This document shows positions 7,826 through 16,526 of a stretch of 64,000 nt of DNA, piece by piece. Each line of letters starts with the position of its first letter. The stretch's first letter is position 1. The DNA lies in NCBI RefSeq assembly GCF_028473745.1, contig NZ_CP101137.1:6076001-6140000 (forward strand), read 5' to 3'. The notes under the pieces were generated by a model. That model saw nothing but the letters and a program-made list of their open reading frames with translations, was not told the DNA's origin and did not search any database. Origin of the DNA: Streptomyces sp. M92. GTDB lineage: Bacteria; Actinomycetota; Actinomycetes; Streptomycetales; Streptomycetaceae. The translations under genes were made by a program, and so were the position numbers.

Positions 7826-9028
7826 GTGCACGGCGGACACGAAGCGGCGCGGTCCTCGCGGAAGGCCGACCGGGGGCGGCCCCGGCCCGCCTGCCCGGTC
7901 AGCCGCGCGGCGGACGGGACGTGGCAGGTACACGATTACGAGGTCGCGCGTGCGCTGCTGCGCGGACCCGGCACCGTACAGGCCGGTCTCGGCGTGGAGA
8001 CGGTGGAGAAACTCCCGCCGCGCGTGCGCCGGCCGGTGCTCTACCGGGACGGCCCCGAACACCGGGAGCACCGCCGGCAGACCGCGCGCTTCTTCACTCC
8101 CCGCCGGGTCGACGAGCACTACCGCGACCTGATGGTCCGCATCGCCGGGGAACAGCTGGGCGTGCTCCGCGCGGCGGGCGAGGCCCCGCTCTCCGACCTG
8201 GCCTTCGAGCTGGCCATCGGCGTGGTGAGCGAGGTCGTCGGGCTGCGGTACGGCCGGCCCGGCATCCGCCGCAGGCTGGAGCGGTTCTTCCCTCAGGAGT
8301 TCGGCGAGCCCGGCCTGACCAGCGCGCGGGGTCTGTACTGGCTGCTGCGGCAGAACGCCAACTGGCTCCACATCCACCTGGCCGACGTCCGCCCGGCCAT
8401 CCGCGCGCACCGCCGCCGGGAGCACGACGATCTGATCTCCCACCTGATCGCGGAGGGCTGCTCGGACGCGGAGATCCTCGGTGAGTGCCTGACGTTCGCC
8501 GCGGCCGGCATGGTCACCACGCGTGAGTTCGTCTGTCTGGCCGCCTGGCACCTGTTCTCCGACACCGAGCTGCTCGCCCACTACCGCGCGGCAGACGAAG
8601 CGGGGCGCCTGGCCGTCCTGCGGGAGCTGCTGCGGCTGGAGCCCGTGATCGGGCAACTGCGCCGGCGGGCCACCGAGGCAGTCGAGCTGCCCTGTCCGGG
8701 CGGGCCGGTGACCGTGCGCCCCGGCGAGCGCGTCGCCCTCCTGCTGGACGACGCCAACACCGACCCGGCGGCCGTGGGCGCGGAGCCGCTGCGGGTCCGG
8801 CCCGACCGCGCCGGGGAGGTCGGCGCGGGGCTCGCCTTCGGTGACGGCCCGCACCGGTGCCCCGGGGCGCACATCGCCCTGCTGGAGACGGACGTCTTCC
8901 TCAGCCGACTTTTCGCGCTGGACGGCGTCCGCATGAGCGGGGAACCGCGCGTCGCCTTCCAGGAGGCGATCGGCGGCTACGAGATTCGCGGGCTGACCGT
9001 GGCGCTCCCCCGGGCCGGTCACCGCTGA
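7826..9028 (+). CDS. Cytochrome P450
   Basis: 400 residues, the usual length for a soluble bacterial CYP. The heme loop reads FGDGPHRCPGAHIALLE with the Cys thiolate ligand near residue 348. The K-helix EXXR is ELLR, followed by the PERF-like region. The I-helix reads AAAGMVTTREF, where Val replaces the common Asp/Glu before the Thr pair that helps proton delivery, so oxygen activation may differ. GTG 7826 follows a strong GGGGAGGGG ribosome site. No ferredoxin or reductase gene is adjacent, so electron partners must come from elsewhere. It lies downstream of a LysR gene. Substrate unknown; monooxygenation of a secondary metabolite or xenobiotic is likely. Confidence 0.9.
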   Translation: MHGGHEAARSSRKADRGRPRPACPVSRAADGTWQVHDYEVARALLRGPGTVQAGLGVETVEKLPPRVRRPVLYRDGPEHREHRRQTARFFTPRRVDEHYRDLMVRIAGEQLGVLRAAGEAPLSDLAFELAIGVVSEVVGLRYGRPGIRRRLERFFPQEFGEPGLTSARGLYWLLRQNANWLHIHLADVRPAIRAHRRREHDDLISHLIAEGCSDAEILGECLTFAAAGMVTTREFVCLAAWHLFSDTELLAHYRAADEAGRLAVLRELLRLEPVIGQLRRRATEAVELPCPGGPVTVRPGERVALLLDDANTDPAAVGAEPLRVRPDRAGEVGAGLAFGDGPHRCPGAHIALLETDVFLSRLFALDGVRMSGEPRVAFQEAIGGYEIRGLTVALPRAGHR

Positions 9029-9053
9029 CCGGCCCGGGGCCGGGGCCACGGCG

Positions 9054-10694
9054 TCAGTCGCCCAGCGCGCCGAGGACGACGACCTTGGCCTCGTCCTGCA
9101 CCTGCCGGAGGTGGTCCGCCCCGCGGAACGACTCCCCGTAGATCTTGTAGACGTCCTCGGTGCCGGAGGGCCGGGCCGCGAACCAGGCGTTCTCGGTGGT
9201 CACCTTGATGCCGCCGATGGCGGCCCCGTTGCCCGGTGCCTCGGTGAGCACCGCCGTGACCGGCTCCCCGGCGAGGGTGTCGGCGGTGACCTGGGCCGGG
9301 GACAGCTTGGCCAGGCGGGCCTTCTCCTCGCGGGTGGCGGGGGCGTCGATGCGGGCGTAGGCGGGTTCGCCGAAACGGGCCGTGAGGGCCGCGTAGTGCT
9401 CGGACGGCGTCTTCCCGGTGACGGCGGTGATCTCGGAGGCGAGGAGGGCCAGGATGATGCCGTCCTTGTCCGTCGTCCAGACCGAGCCGTCCCGGCGCAG
9501 GAAGGAGGCGCCGGCGGACTCCTCGCCGCCGAAGCCGAGCGTGCCGTCGACCAGTCCGTCCACGAACCACTTGAAGCCGACGGGCACCTCCACGAGCGGG
9601 CGTCCGAGGTCGGCGGCGACCCGGTCGATCATGCCGGAGGAGACCAGCGTCTTGCCCACGCCGGCGTCGGCGGGCCACTCGGTGCGGTGGGCGTAGAGGT
9701 AGGCGATGGCCGTGGCGAGGTAGTGGTTCGGGTTCATCAGCCCGGCGTCCGGGGTGACGATGCCGTGCCGGTCGGCGTCCGCGTCGTTGCCGGTGGCGAT
9801 GGTGAAGCGGTGGCGCTGTTCGATGAGCGAGGCCATCGCGTGCGGCGACGAGCAGTCCATGCGGATCTTGCCGTCCCAGTCCAGCGTCATGAACCGCCAG
9901 GTGGGGTCGGTGAGCGGGTTGACCACCGTCAGGTCGAGGCGGTGCTGCTCGGCGATGCGGCCCCAGTACGCGACGGAGGCTCCGCCCAGCGGGTCGGCAC
10001 CGATCCGCACGCCCGCCGACCGGATCGCGTCGAGGTCGAGGACGCTCGGCAGGTCACCGACGTAGGCGCCGAGGAAGTCGTGGCGGCCGGTGCCGGGCGC
10101 GGCGAGGGCCCGGGCGTACGGGACGCGTCGTACGTCCTTGAGTCCGGCGGTGATGATCTCGTTGGCGCGGTCCTGGATCCAGGAGGTGGCGTCGGAGCCG
10201 GCCGGGCCGCCGTTCGGCGGGTTGTACTTGAAGCCGCCGTCGGAGGGCGGGTTGTGCGAGGGGGTGACGACCACGCCGTCGGCGAGGCCCGAGGTGCGGC
10301 CCCGGTTGTGGGTGAGGATGGCGTGGGAGACGGCGGGGGTGGGGGTGTAGCCGTCCGCGGTGTCGATCAGGACGGTCACGTCGTTGGCCGCGAACACCTC
10401 CAGCGCGGTGATCCTGGCCGGTTCGGACAGGGCGTGGGTGTCGGCGCCCAGGAAGAGCGGGCCGTCGGTGCCCTGTGCGGCGCGGTACTCGCAGATGGCC
10501 TGGCTGGTGGCCGCGATGTGGTCCTCGTTGAACGCGGCCGCCAGAGACGATCCCCGGTGGCCGGAGGTGCCGAAGGCCACGCGCTGGCCGGGCTCCGCCG
10601 GGTCCGGGTGCACGGCGTAGTACGCCGTCACCAGCCTGGCGACGTCGATCAGGTCCTCGGGGCCGGCCGGCTTGCCGGCTCGGTCGTGCTGCAT
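9054..10694 (-). CDS. pgm: Phosphoglucomutase (alpha-D-glucose phosphate-specific)
   Basis: 546 residues, the same length as the classical bacterial Pgm. It interconverts glucose 1-phosphate and glucose 6-phosphate, feeding glycogen, trehalose and cell-wall sugar nucleotides. Visible motifs are the N-terminal substrate loop FGTSGHRGSSL, the catalytic phosphoserine loop VVTPSHNPPSDGGFKYNPP, the metal loop GNDADADRHGIV, the sugar-binding loop GFGGEESAGASFL and the C-terminal phosphate loop ARPSGTEDVYKIY. ATG 10694 is chosen because GGAGGAG lies seven bases upstream and the length then matches the family; the frame is open to 10721. It is convergent with the P450 gene. In S. coelicolor the arm-located pgm is, as I recall, SCO7443. 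Confidence 0.97.
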   Translation of the reverse strand: MQHDRAGKPAGPEDLIDVARLVTAYYAVHPDPAEPGQRVAFGTSGHRGSSLAAAFNEDHIAATSQAICEYRAAQGTDGPLFLGADTHALSEPARITALEVFAANDVTVLIDTADGYTPTPAVSHAILTHNRGRTSGLADGVVVTPSHNPPSDGGFKYNPPNGGPAGSDATSWIQDRANEIITAGLKDVRRVPYARALAAPGTGRHDFLGAYVGDLPSVLDLDAIRSAGVRIGADPLGGASVAYWGRIAEQHRLDLTVVNPLTDPTWRFMTLDWDGKIRMDCSSPHAMASLIEQRHRFTIATGNDADADRHGIVTPDAGLMNPNHYLATAIAYLYAHRTEWPADAGVGKTLVSSGMIDRVAADLGRPLVEVPVGFKWFVDGLVDGTLGFGGEESAGASFLRRDGSVWTTDKDGIILALLASEITAVTGKTPSEHYAALTARFGEPAYARIDAPATREEKARLAKLSPAQVTADTLAGEPVTAVLTEAPGNGAAIGGIKVTTENAWFAARPSGTEDVYKIYGESFRGADHLRQVQDEAKVVVLGALGD

Positions 10695-10909
10695 GCGCCC
10701 ACTCCTCCGCTCGTCGGGCAATCGCTCGCGGACCCATCTTCCCCTGTCCGGGGAGCGGCACCCGGGGGAGGGCCATGGTTACGGTGAACGCATGACCGAG
10801 ACGGGGGCGCGACAGCCGTCGGCCGGGACACGGAGGAGGGGGCCGGGCGGCGGCACCGGTGCTCGCCCGGACCGGTGCGACCGCCGACGACGGAGCTGTC
10901 CGGCAGGCG

Positions 10910-11293
10910 TCAGATCCGGCCGCCGGTGAGCCGGGTGAGGGGCCCGTGGCTGTGGCGTCCCGCGCGGCGGCCCACCGCGTACGAGGCGGCGCTGAGCGCG
11001 GTGACGCCGGCGCCCACGCCCGCGGCGACCAGCTTGCGGTGGGCGATGACCGTCCATGCCGTCCTCGCCCCGGTCGCCATCCGGCCCGAGGTGGTGACGA
11101 CCGCCTGCCGGCCGGCCGCGACGCCCTTGGCCGCCGTCTGCACGGCCCCGTTGGCGGCCTCGGCCGAACGCCGGGTTCCCGCCCTGGCCGCTGACGCCGC
11201 GTCACCGGCCTTGTCCGCGACGCCGGATGCCTTGACCTCGGCGGTCCGCGTGGTGGTGCGCTTCTGGCTCGTGTCCTTGCTGGGATCGCTCAT
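10910..11293 (-). CDS. Small Ala/Thr-rich membrane-associated protein, unknown function
   Basis: 127 residues from ATG 11293 (GCGGAG upstream). The first 70 residues are rich in Ala, Thr, Lys and Arg, with amphipathic helices reminiscent of LEA- or PspA-like surfaces (VADKAGDAASAARAGTR). Residues about 85-112 (RKLVAAGVGAGVTALSAASYAVGRRAG) form one weakly hydrophobic membrane segment. I recognise no named domain. It is divergent from the methyltransferase at 11409 and shares a 115-bp promoter region with it. A stress or envelope role is possible but unsupported. Confidence 0.6.
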   Translation of the reverse strand: MSDPSKDTSQKRTTTRTAEVKASGVADKAGDAASAARAGTRRSAEAANGAVQTAAKGVAAGRQAVVTTSGRMATGARTAWTVIAHRKLVAAGVGAGVTALSAASYAVGRRAGRHSHGPLTRLTGGRI

Positions 11294-11408
11294 GGACTCC
11301 GCTTTGCCGCTCGCCGCCGCGGCAAACACGTACGTACTCCGGCGGGCGTCAACTCGGCGGGCTACGTTGTCTCTTGAGTGATCACCCAGCCGCACCGGAG
11401 GACTTCCC

Positions 11409-12242
11409 ATGCCCGAGTCGCCCGCCGTGAACGACGTGAACGCCGTGAACGAGGCGCGCAGCCGGATCAGGACGGACCAGCCGCACACGGCCCGCATATG
11501 GAACTACTGGCTGGGCGGGAAGGACAACTACCCGGTCGACCAGCAGGCGGGCGACCAGATACGCCGACTGCACCCCGGGATCGGGGACTACGCCCTCGCC
11601 GACCGCCTCTTCCTGGGGCGCGCGGTGGGTCATCTGGCCGGTGAGTGCGGCATCCGGCAGTTCCTCGACATCGGTACGGGGCTGCCCTCGGCGGACAACA
11701 CCCACGAGGTCGCGCAGCGCGTCGCGCCCGAGTCCCGCATCGTCTACGTCGACAACGACCCGATCGTCCTGGCCCACGCCGAGGCGCTGCTCACCAGCAC
11801 GCCCGAGGGCCGCACCGACTACCTCGACGAGGACCTGCGCAACGTCGGCACGATCCTCGAGCACGCCTCGCGCACGCTGGACCTGAGCGAGCCCGTGGCG
11901 CTGGTGCTGCTGGGCGTGGTCATCTTCGTCGAGGAGGACGAGGAGGCGTACGGGATCGTGCGGCGTCTGGTCGAGGCGCTGCCCAGGGGCAGTCATCTGG
12001 TGCTGTCGCACACCGTCACCCGGCCGGACATGCCCGACGTCGACGCGGCCGTGGCCTTCTGGAACGAGAACGGCACGCCGAAGCTGACGCAGCGCACCCC
12101 GGACGCCGTGGCCCGGTTCTTCGACGGGCTGCAGCTGCTGGAGCCCGGCGTGGTCTCCTGCAACCGCTGGCGCCCGGAGTCCGGTGACGGCGAACTCCCC
12201 GCCGAGGTCGCCATGTTCGGCGGGGTGGGCCGCAAGGGGTGA
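11409..12242 (+). CDS. SAM-dependent methyltransferase, SAV2177/DUF574 family
   Basis: 277 residues. It carries the family signature RIWNYWLGGKDNYPVDQQA near the N-terminus, the AdoMet motif IRQFLDIGTGLPSADNTHEVA, and RIVYVDNDPIVLAHAEALL for the acidic ribose-binding residue. This family (Methyltransf_19) is greatly expanded in streptomycetes, where genes often lie near cvn or regulatory loci; substrates are unknown. ATG 11409 is the only reasonable start. A second member lies at 47111-47902 and shares every motif. It is convergent with the LysR gene at 12260. Confidence 0.88.
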   Translation: MPESPAVNDVNAVNEARSRIRTDQPHTARIWNYWLGGKDNYPVDQQAGDQIRRLHPGIGDYALADRLFLGRAVGHLAGECGIRQFLDIGTGLPSADNTHEVAQRVAPESRIVYVDNDPIVLAHAEALLTSTPEGRTDYLDEDLRNVGTILEHASRTLDLSEPVALVLLGVVIFVEEDEEAYGIVRRLVEALPRGSHLVLSHTVTRPDMPDVDAAVAFWNENGTPKLTQRTPDAVARFFDGLQLLEPGVVSCNRWRPESGDGELPAEVAMFGGVGRKG

Positions 12243-12259
12243 CGTCCGGGCGGTGACCG

Positions 12260-13198
12260 CTACGTCACCGCCGCGGTCGGCGGGAGCTGGGCCGGGCTCA
12301 CCTGCTCGCCCAGCACCTGGGACATGAACTGCACCAGCCACCGCTGCGCCGGACTGCGCGAGGATTCGTGCCGTGCGTACAGGGCGATCTCGATCGGCTC
12401 GGTCTCGAAGGGCAGCCGCACCAGGCGCACCCGGTGGGAGGCGGTGAAGACCTCCCCGACGTACTCGGGGACGATCGCGATCAGGTCGGTCTGCTCCAGC
12501 AGGTACGGCAGCATCGAGAAGCGGGTGGCGTCCACGGCCACCCGTTCCAGGAGTCCGTGGGCCGCCAGCACCGCCCGGGGCGCGACGTGTCCGCTCGGCC
12601 CGAAGACCGTCGCGTGCTGCTCGGCCGCGAGGTCCGCCAGCGTGACCTCGTCGCCCCGGATCCGGGGGTGGTCGGCCGCGACCATGAGGACGTAGCGCTC
12701 CCGGAAGAGCGGGACGCGCACGGTCAGGTGCGAGGTGATCACCGGGGTGGCCACGAACACGTCGAGGTCGCCGCGGCGCAGCTGGCCCTCGGCGTCCTCC
12801 ACGTCGAACGGGCGGACCGTGAACGACACCCCCGGCGCCCGCTCGCGCGCGGCGGCCAGCAGCCTCGGCAGCAGGGTCGCCTCCCCGAGGTCGGAGAGGG
12901 CGATCGTGAAGCGGCCCGACATGGCGGCCGGGTCGAAGGCGTCGCCCTGCCGGACCGTCCCGTCGATCTCCGCGAGGGCGCGCTGGAGCGGCTCGTACAG
13001 CCGCCGGGCGCCGGCCGTGGGCGTCAGCCCGCGCCCATTGCGGCGGAAGAGTTCGTCGTCGAAGTGCCGCCGGAGCTTGCCCAGGCTGTAGCTGACGGTG
13101 GGCTGGGTGACGTGGAGCGTCTCCGCGGTGGCGGTGACGCTGCCGGTCTCGTAGAGCAACACGAAGACGCGGGCCAGATTGAGATCGAAGGTGCCCAT
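12260..13198 (-). CDS. LysR-family regulator of the benzoylformate locus
   Basis: 312 residues from ATG 13198, which places FDLNLARVFVLLYETGSVTA at the usual LysR N-terminus; an alternative ATG at 13231 adds 11 residues. The helix-turn-helix is TAETLHVTQPTVSYSLGKL, and the effector-binding domain spans about residues 90-295. It is divergent from the benzoylformate decarboxylase gene and is therefore probably its activator, responding to an aromatic acid such as benzoylformate or mandelate. A perfect palindrome with T-N11-A spacing (13197-13215) overlaps the start codon, pointing to autoregulation. Regulation and effector are inferred from position. Confidence 0.9.
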   Translation of the reverse strand: MGTFDLNLARVFVLLYETGSVTATAETLHVTQPTVSYSLGKLRRHFDDELFRRNGRGLTPTAGARRLYEPLQRALAEIDGTVRQGDAFDPAAMSGRFTIALSDLGEATLLPRLLAAARERAPGVSFTVRPFDVEDAEGQLRRGDLDVFVATPVITSHLTVRVPLFRERYVLMVAADHPRIRGDEVTLADLAAEQHATVFGPSGHVAPRAVLAAHGLLERVAVDATRFSMLPYLLEQTDLIAIVPEYVGEVFTASHRVRLVRLPFETEPIEIALYARHESSRSPAQRWLVQFMSQVLGEQVSPAQLPPTAAVT

Positions 13199-13215
13199 AT
13201 AGAGGGACTCTATAT
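13197..13215. promoter_or_regulatory. Palindromic LysR-type operator between lysR and benzoylformate decarboxylase
   Basis: ATATAGAG - 3 bases - CTCTATAT, a perfect 8-bp inverted repeat that includes the T-N11-A pattern of LysR-family sites. It lies over the lysR start and 78 bp before the decarboxylase start. Its AT-richness stands out from its surroundings. Confidence 0.7.
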
Positions 13216-13292
13216 CGGGTTGCCGAAACATCTATTGGTGCCCATGTCGCGGGGTCCTTAGCGTGTCGGACATCACTGCGAAAGGAGCGTCC

Positions 13293-14873
13293 GTGCCATC
13301 CGTGCGTCGTGTCTCCCACGATTTCCTGGAACGCCAGGGCCTCACCACCGTCTTCGGCAACCCGGGCTCCAACGAGCTGCCCTTCCTCGCCGGCCTGCCC
13401 GACACGTTCCGCTACGTCCTCGGCCTGCACGAGGGCGCGGTCGTCGGCATGGCGGACGGCTACGCCCAGGCGTCCGGGCGTCCGGTCCTGGTCAACCTGC
13501 ACGCCGCCTCCGGTTCGGGCAACGCGATGGGGGCGCTGACGAACGCCGTGGCCTCCCGCACGCCGCTGGTGGTACTGGCCGGCCAGCAGGTGCGGCCCGC
13601 CATCGGGCCGGAGGCCAACCTGGCCAGCGTCGACGCGCAGACCCTGATGAAGCCGCTGGTCGGGTGGGCCGCGGAACCGGCGTGTGCCGAGGACGTGCCG
13701 CGGGCGCTCGCCCAGGCCGTCTTCGAGGCGCGGCTCCAGCGGCGGCCGACGTACCTCTCCGTGCCGTACGACGACTGGTCGGCCGAGGCCGGCGACAACG
13801 CCCTGGCGGTGCTCGACCGCCGGGTCGAGCGCGCCTCGGCGCCCGGTGGCGAGCAGGGCGGCCGGCTGGTCGAGCGGGTCGCCGCCGCCCGGCGCCCGGC
13901 GCTCGTGCTCGGCGGGGACATCGACTCGGCGGGACTGTTCGACGACGCCGTCCGGCTGGCGGAGCGGCTGGGCGGCCCGGTGTGGGCGGCGCCCTCGCTC
14001 TTCCGGCTGCCCTTCCCGAACCGGCACCCGCTGTTCCGCGGTGTGCTGCCCGCCGGGATCGCGCCCGTCTCCGAGGCCTTCGAGGGGCACGACCTCGTCC
14101 TGGTGCTGGGCGCGCCCGTGTTCCGGTACCACGAGCACCTGCCCGGCCGTTACCTGCCCGAGGGCACGCGGCTGATCCAGGTGACCGAGGACGCGTCGGC
14201 CGCCGCGCGGGCACCGATGGGCGAGGCCCTGGTCGCCGACCCCGGCGCCGTCATCGACCTGCTGCTGAAGTCCCTCGACGCGCCCGGCGAGCCCGCGGGC
14301 CCCTACCGGCCGGTGCCCGAGCCGCTCACCGCCGACGGAGCGGCGCTCCACCCCGAACAGGTCTTCGCCGCGCTGCGCGACGAACTGCCCGGTGACACCG
14401 CGTACGTCGTCGAGTCCACGTCGACCAACTCCGCGTGGTGGCGCCAGATGGACCTGCGCCGCCAGGGCTCGTACTACTTCCCGGCGGCCGGCGGGCTCGG
14501 CTTCGGCCTGCCCGGCGCCGTCGGCGTCGCGATGGCCCAGCCCGGCCGGCCGGTCGCCGGGGTGATCGGGGACGGCTCGGCCAACTACGGCATCACCGCC
14601 CTGTGGACGGCCGCCCAGCACCGGGTGCCGCTGACGGTCGTGCTGCTGCGCAACGGCACCTACGGGGCGCTGCGCTGGTTCGGCGGTCTGCTCGGGGTGC
14701 CGGACGCGCCCGGACTGGACATCCCGGGGCTGGACTTCACCCGCGTCGCGGAGGGGTACGGGGTGCGCGCCCAGCACGTCGGCGGGGCCGAGGAGTTGCG
14801 CGCCGCGCTCGCCGAGCGGCCCGACCACCCTCGCCTGATCCAGGTGGACACCGCCCTCACCACGCCCGCGTGA
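13293..14873 (+). CDS. mdlC: Benzoylformate decarboxylase (ThDP-dependent)
   Basis: 526 residues, close to the Pseudomonas putida enzyme (528). It decarboxylates benzoylformate to benzaldehyde in mandelate catabolism. The active-site residues are visible: Ser in FGNPGSNELPFL, Glu in LHEGAVVGMADGYAQ, the first His in LVNLHAASGSGNAMG, and the second His in VFRYHEHLPGRYL. The ThDP-Mg site is GDGSANYGITALW and ends at LLRNGTYGAL. GTG 13293 is chosen because AAAGGAG precedes it; the frame extends to GTG 13263 without a ribosome site. It is followed by benzaldehyde dehydrogenase and an aromatic-acid permease. No mandelate dehydrogenase gene is nearby, so benzoylformate itself or another arylglyoxylate may be the substrate. 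Confidence 0.94.
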   Translation: MPSVRRVSHDFLERQGLTTVFGNPGSNELPFLAGLPDTFRYVLGLHEGAVVGMADGYAQASGRPVLVNLHAASGSGNAMGALTNAVASRTPLVVLAGQQVRPAIGPEANLASVDAQTLMKPLVGWAAEPACAEDVPRALAQAVFEARLQRRPTYLSVPYDDWSAEAGDNALAVLDRRVERASAPGGEQGGRLVERVAAARRPALVLGGDIDSAGLFDDAVRLAERLGGPVWAAPSLFRLPFPNRHPLFRGVLPAGIAPVSEAFEGHDLVLVLGAPVFRYHEHLPGRYLPEGTRLIQVTEDASAAARAPMGEALVADPGAVIDLLLKSLDAPGEPAGPYRPVPEPLTADGAALHPEQVFAALRDELPGDTAYVVESTSTNSAWWRQMDLRRQGSYYFPAAGGLGFGLPGAVGVAMAQPGRPVAGVIGDGSANYGITALWTAAQHRVPLTVVLLRNGTYGALRWFGGLLGVPDAPGLDIPGLDFTRVAEGYGVRAQHVGGAEELRAALAERPDHPRLIQVDTALTTPA

Positions 14874-14893
14874 CCCGCGACTGGCTCCGAAGA

Positions 14894-14970
14894 AGTCCCG
14901 AAACAGTTCCGAAGCAGTCCCGAAGCAGTCCCGAAGCAGTCCCGAAGCAGTCCCGAAGCAGTCCCGAAGA
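14894..14970 (+). repeat. Seven tandem copies of an 11-bp unit before benzaldehyde dehydrogenase
   Basis: The unit AGTCCCGAAGC occurs seven times head to tail (14894-14970); copies 3-6 are identical and copies 1, 2 and 7 differ by one base each. The array fills nearly the whole 108-bp gap between decarboxylase and dehydrogenase and ends three to five bases before the dehydrogenase ribosome site. At 11 bp the repeats lie on one face of the helix. In RNA the units cannot form strong local hairpins. Confidence 0.95.
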
Positions 14971-14981
14971 AGGGGAAAACG

Positions 14982-16436
14982 ATGACATTCCTGGACAGCG
15001 ACGTCTGGGGCCGGAAGTTCTTCAGCGACGGCTGGCGGGACTCCCCCGCCGAGCACCCGGTGACCGAGCCGGCGACCGGAGAGCGGCTCGGTTCGGTGGG
15101 TCTGGCCACGGCCGAGGACGCGGGCCGTGCCGCCGCGCGGGCCGCCGAGGCCCAGCGGGAGTGGGCGGCGACCTCGCCCCAGCGGCGGGCCGCCGTGCTG
15201 CGCCGCGCGGGCGAGCTGTTCACCGAGCACGCCGCCGAGATCGAGGACTGGCTGGTGCGCGAGGCCGGCTCGGTGCGCTCCAAGGCCGCCTTCGAGGTGG
15301 GGCTGGCGATCGGCGAGTGCTTCGAGTGCGCGGGCCTGCCGACGCACCCGCAGGGCGAGGTGCTCACCTCCGAGGAGGCCCGCTGGTCGCTCGCCCGCCG
15401 CCGCCCGGCCGGTGTGGTGAGCGTGATCGCCCCCTTCAACTTCCCGCTCATCCTGGGCCTGCGCTCGGTGGCCCCGGCGCTCGCCCTCGGCAACGCCGTG
15501 CTGCTCAAGCCGGACCCGCGCACCGCGGTCGGCGGCGGTGTCGTGATCGCCCGGATCTTCGAGGAGGCCGGCCTCCCCGCCGGTGTCCTGCACCTGCTGC
15601 CGGGCGACGGCGCGGTCGGCCGGGCGGTCGTCGAGGCCCCTGAGGTCCGGGTGATCTCCTTCACCGGGTCCACGCCGGTCGGGCGGATCATCGGCGAGCA
15701 GGCCGGGCGGCTGCTCAAGCGGGCCCACCTGGAGCTGGGCGGGAACAACGCGCTGGTGGTGCTGCCGGGCGCGGACGTGCCGAAGGCGGCCTCCGCGGGG
15801 GCGTTCGGCTCGTACCTGCACCAGGGGCAGATCTGCATGACGACCGGCCGGCACATCGTGCACGAGTCGCTGGTGGAGGAGTACACCGCCGCGCTCGCCG
15901 CGAAGGCCGAGGCGCTGCCGGTCGGCGACCCGGCCCGCGAGGACGTGGCGCTCGGCCCGATCATCGACCGCCGCCAGCTGGAGCGGGTGCACGGCATCGT
16001 CACCGACAGCGTGGCGGCGGGTGCGAAGATCGCCGCCGGCGGCGAGATCGCGGGCGCGGGCTACCGGGCCACGGTGCTCACCGGCCTGACGACGGAGATG
16101 CCGGCCTGGCGCGAGGAGATCTTCGGTCCCGTCGCCCCGGTCATCTCCTTCTCGACGCTCGAGGAGGCCGCGCGGATCGTCAACGACTGCGAGTACGGGC
16201 TGTCGGTCGGCATCCTCGGCGACGTCGGGCCGGCGATGAAGCTCGCCGACCGGATCGACTCGGGCAAGGTCCACATCAACGAGCAGACGGTGAGCGACGA
16301 GCCGGGCGCCCCGTTCGGCGGGGTCAAGGCCTCCGGTACCGGCTCCCGCTTCGGCGGCGCCACGGCCAACATCGAGGCGTTCACCGAGACCCAGTGGGTC
16401 ACGGTCCGCCCGGACATCGCCGACTACCCGTTCTGA
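14982..16436 (+). CDS. Benzaldehyde dehydrogenase (aldehyde dehydrogenase family)
   Basis: 484 residues of the NAD(P)-dependent aldehyde dehydrogenase superfamily. It should oxidise benzaldehyde from the upstream decarboxylase to benzoate. Motifs: cofactor loop FTGSTPVGRIIGEQAG, catalytic Glu in LELGGNNALVVL, catalytic Cys in HQGQICMTTGRHIV, and the substrate-anchoring APFNFPLILGLRSV. The C-terminal PFGGVKASGTGSRFGG is typical of the vanillin/benzaldehyde dehydrogenase branch. ATG 14982 follows AAGGGG directly after the 11-bp tandem repeats. The next gene encodes an aromatic-acid permease, with a hairpin between them. No benzoate-degrading genes are nearby. Confidence 0.92.
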   Translation: MTFLDSDVWGRKFFSDGWRDSPAEHPVTEPATGERLGSVGLATAEDAGRAAARAAEAQREWAATSPQRRAAVLRRAGELFTEHAAEIEDWLVREAGSVRSKAAFEVGLAIGECFECAGLPTHPQGEVLTSEEARWSLARRRPAGVVSVIAPFNFPLILGLRSVAPALALGNAVLLKPDPRTAVGGGVVIARIFEEAGLPAGVLHLLPGDGAVGRAVVEAPEVRVISFTGSTPVGRIIGEQAGRLLKRAHLELGGNNALVVLPGADVPKAASAGAFGSYLHQGQICMTTGRHIVHESLVEEYTAALAAKAEALPVGDPAREDVALGPIIDRRQLERVHGIVTDSVAAGAKIAAGGEIAGAGYRATVLTGLTTEMPAWREEIFGPVAPVISFSTLEEAARIVNDCEYGLSVGILGDVGPAMKLADRIDSGKVHINEQTVSDEPGAPFGGVKASGTGSRFGGATANIEAFTETQWVTVRPDIADYPF

Positions 16437-16454
16437 TCCGTCCGGCCCCTCCTT

Positions 16455-16481
16455 CCGGGACGGCCGCCCCGGCCGTCCCGG
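16455..16481. terminator. Intercistronic hairpin after benzaldehyde dehydrogenase
   Basis: Arms of 11 bp (16455-16465 and 16471-16481) with a 5-base loop lie 19 bp after the dehydrogenase stop and before the permease gene. It may end or attenuate the transcript, lowering permease expression relative to the enzymes. Confidence 0.65.
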
Positions 16482-16526
16482 CTCCGGCTCCGCTCACTCG
16501 CACCCGTCCCCGGGGGGAGACTCATC

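Noticed and set aside
7826..9028. P450 as part of the polyketide edge at 1-1794
   Set aside because: Six unrelated kilobases (sortase, phosphatase, kinase, LysR) lie between them.
14894..14970. CRISPR-like array
   Set aside because: Units are 11 bp with no spacers; it is a simple tandem repeat.
11382..16274. A 1630-codon open frame on the minus strand
   Set aside because: It runs antisense through the methyltransferase, decarboxylase and dehydrogenase genes, and its translation is Arg/Gly/Asp low complexity, a shadow of GC-rich third positions.
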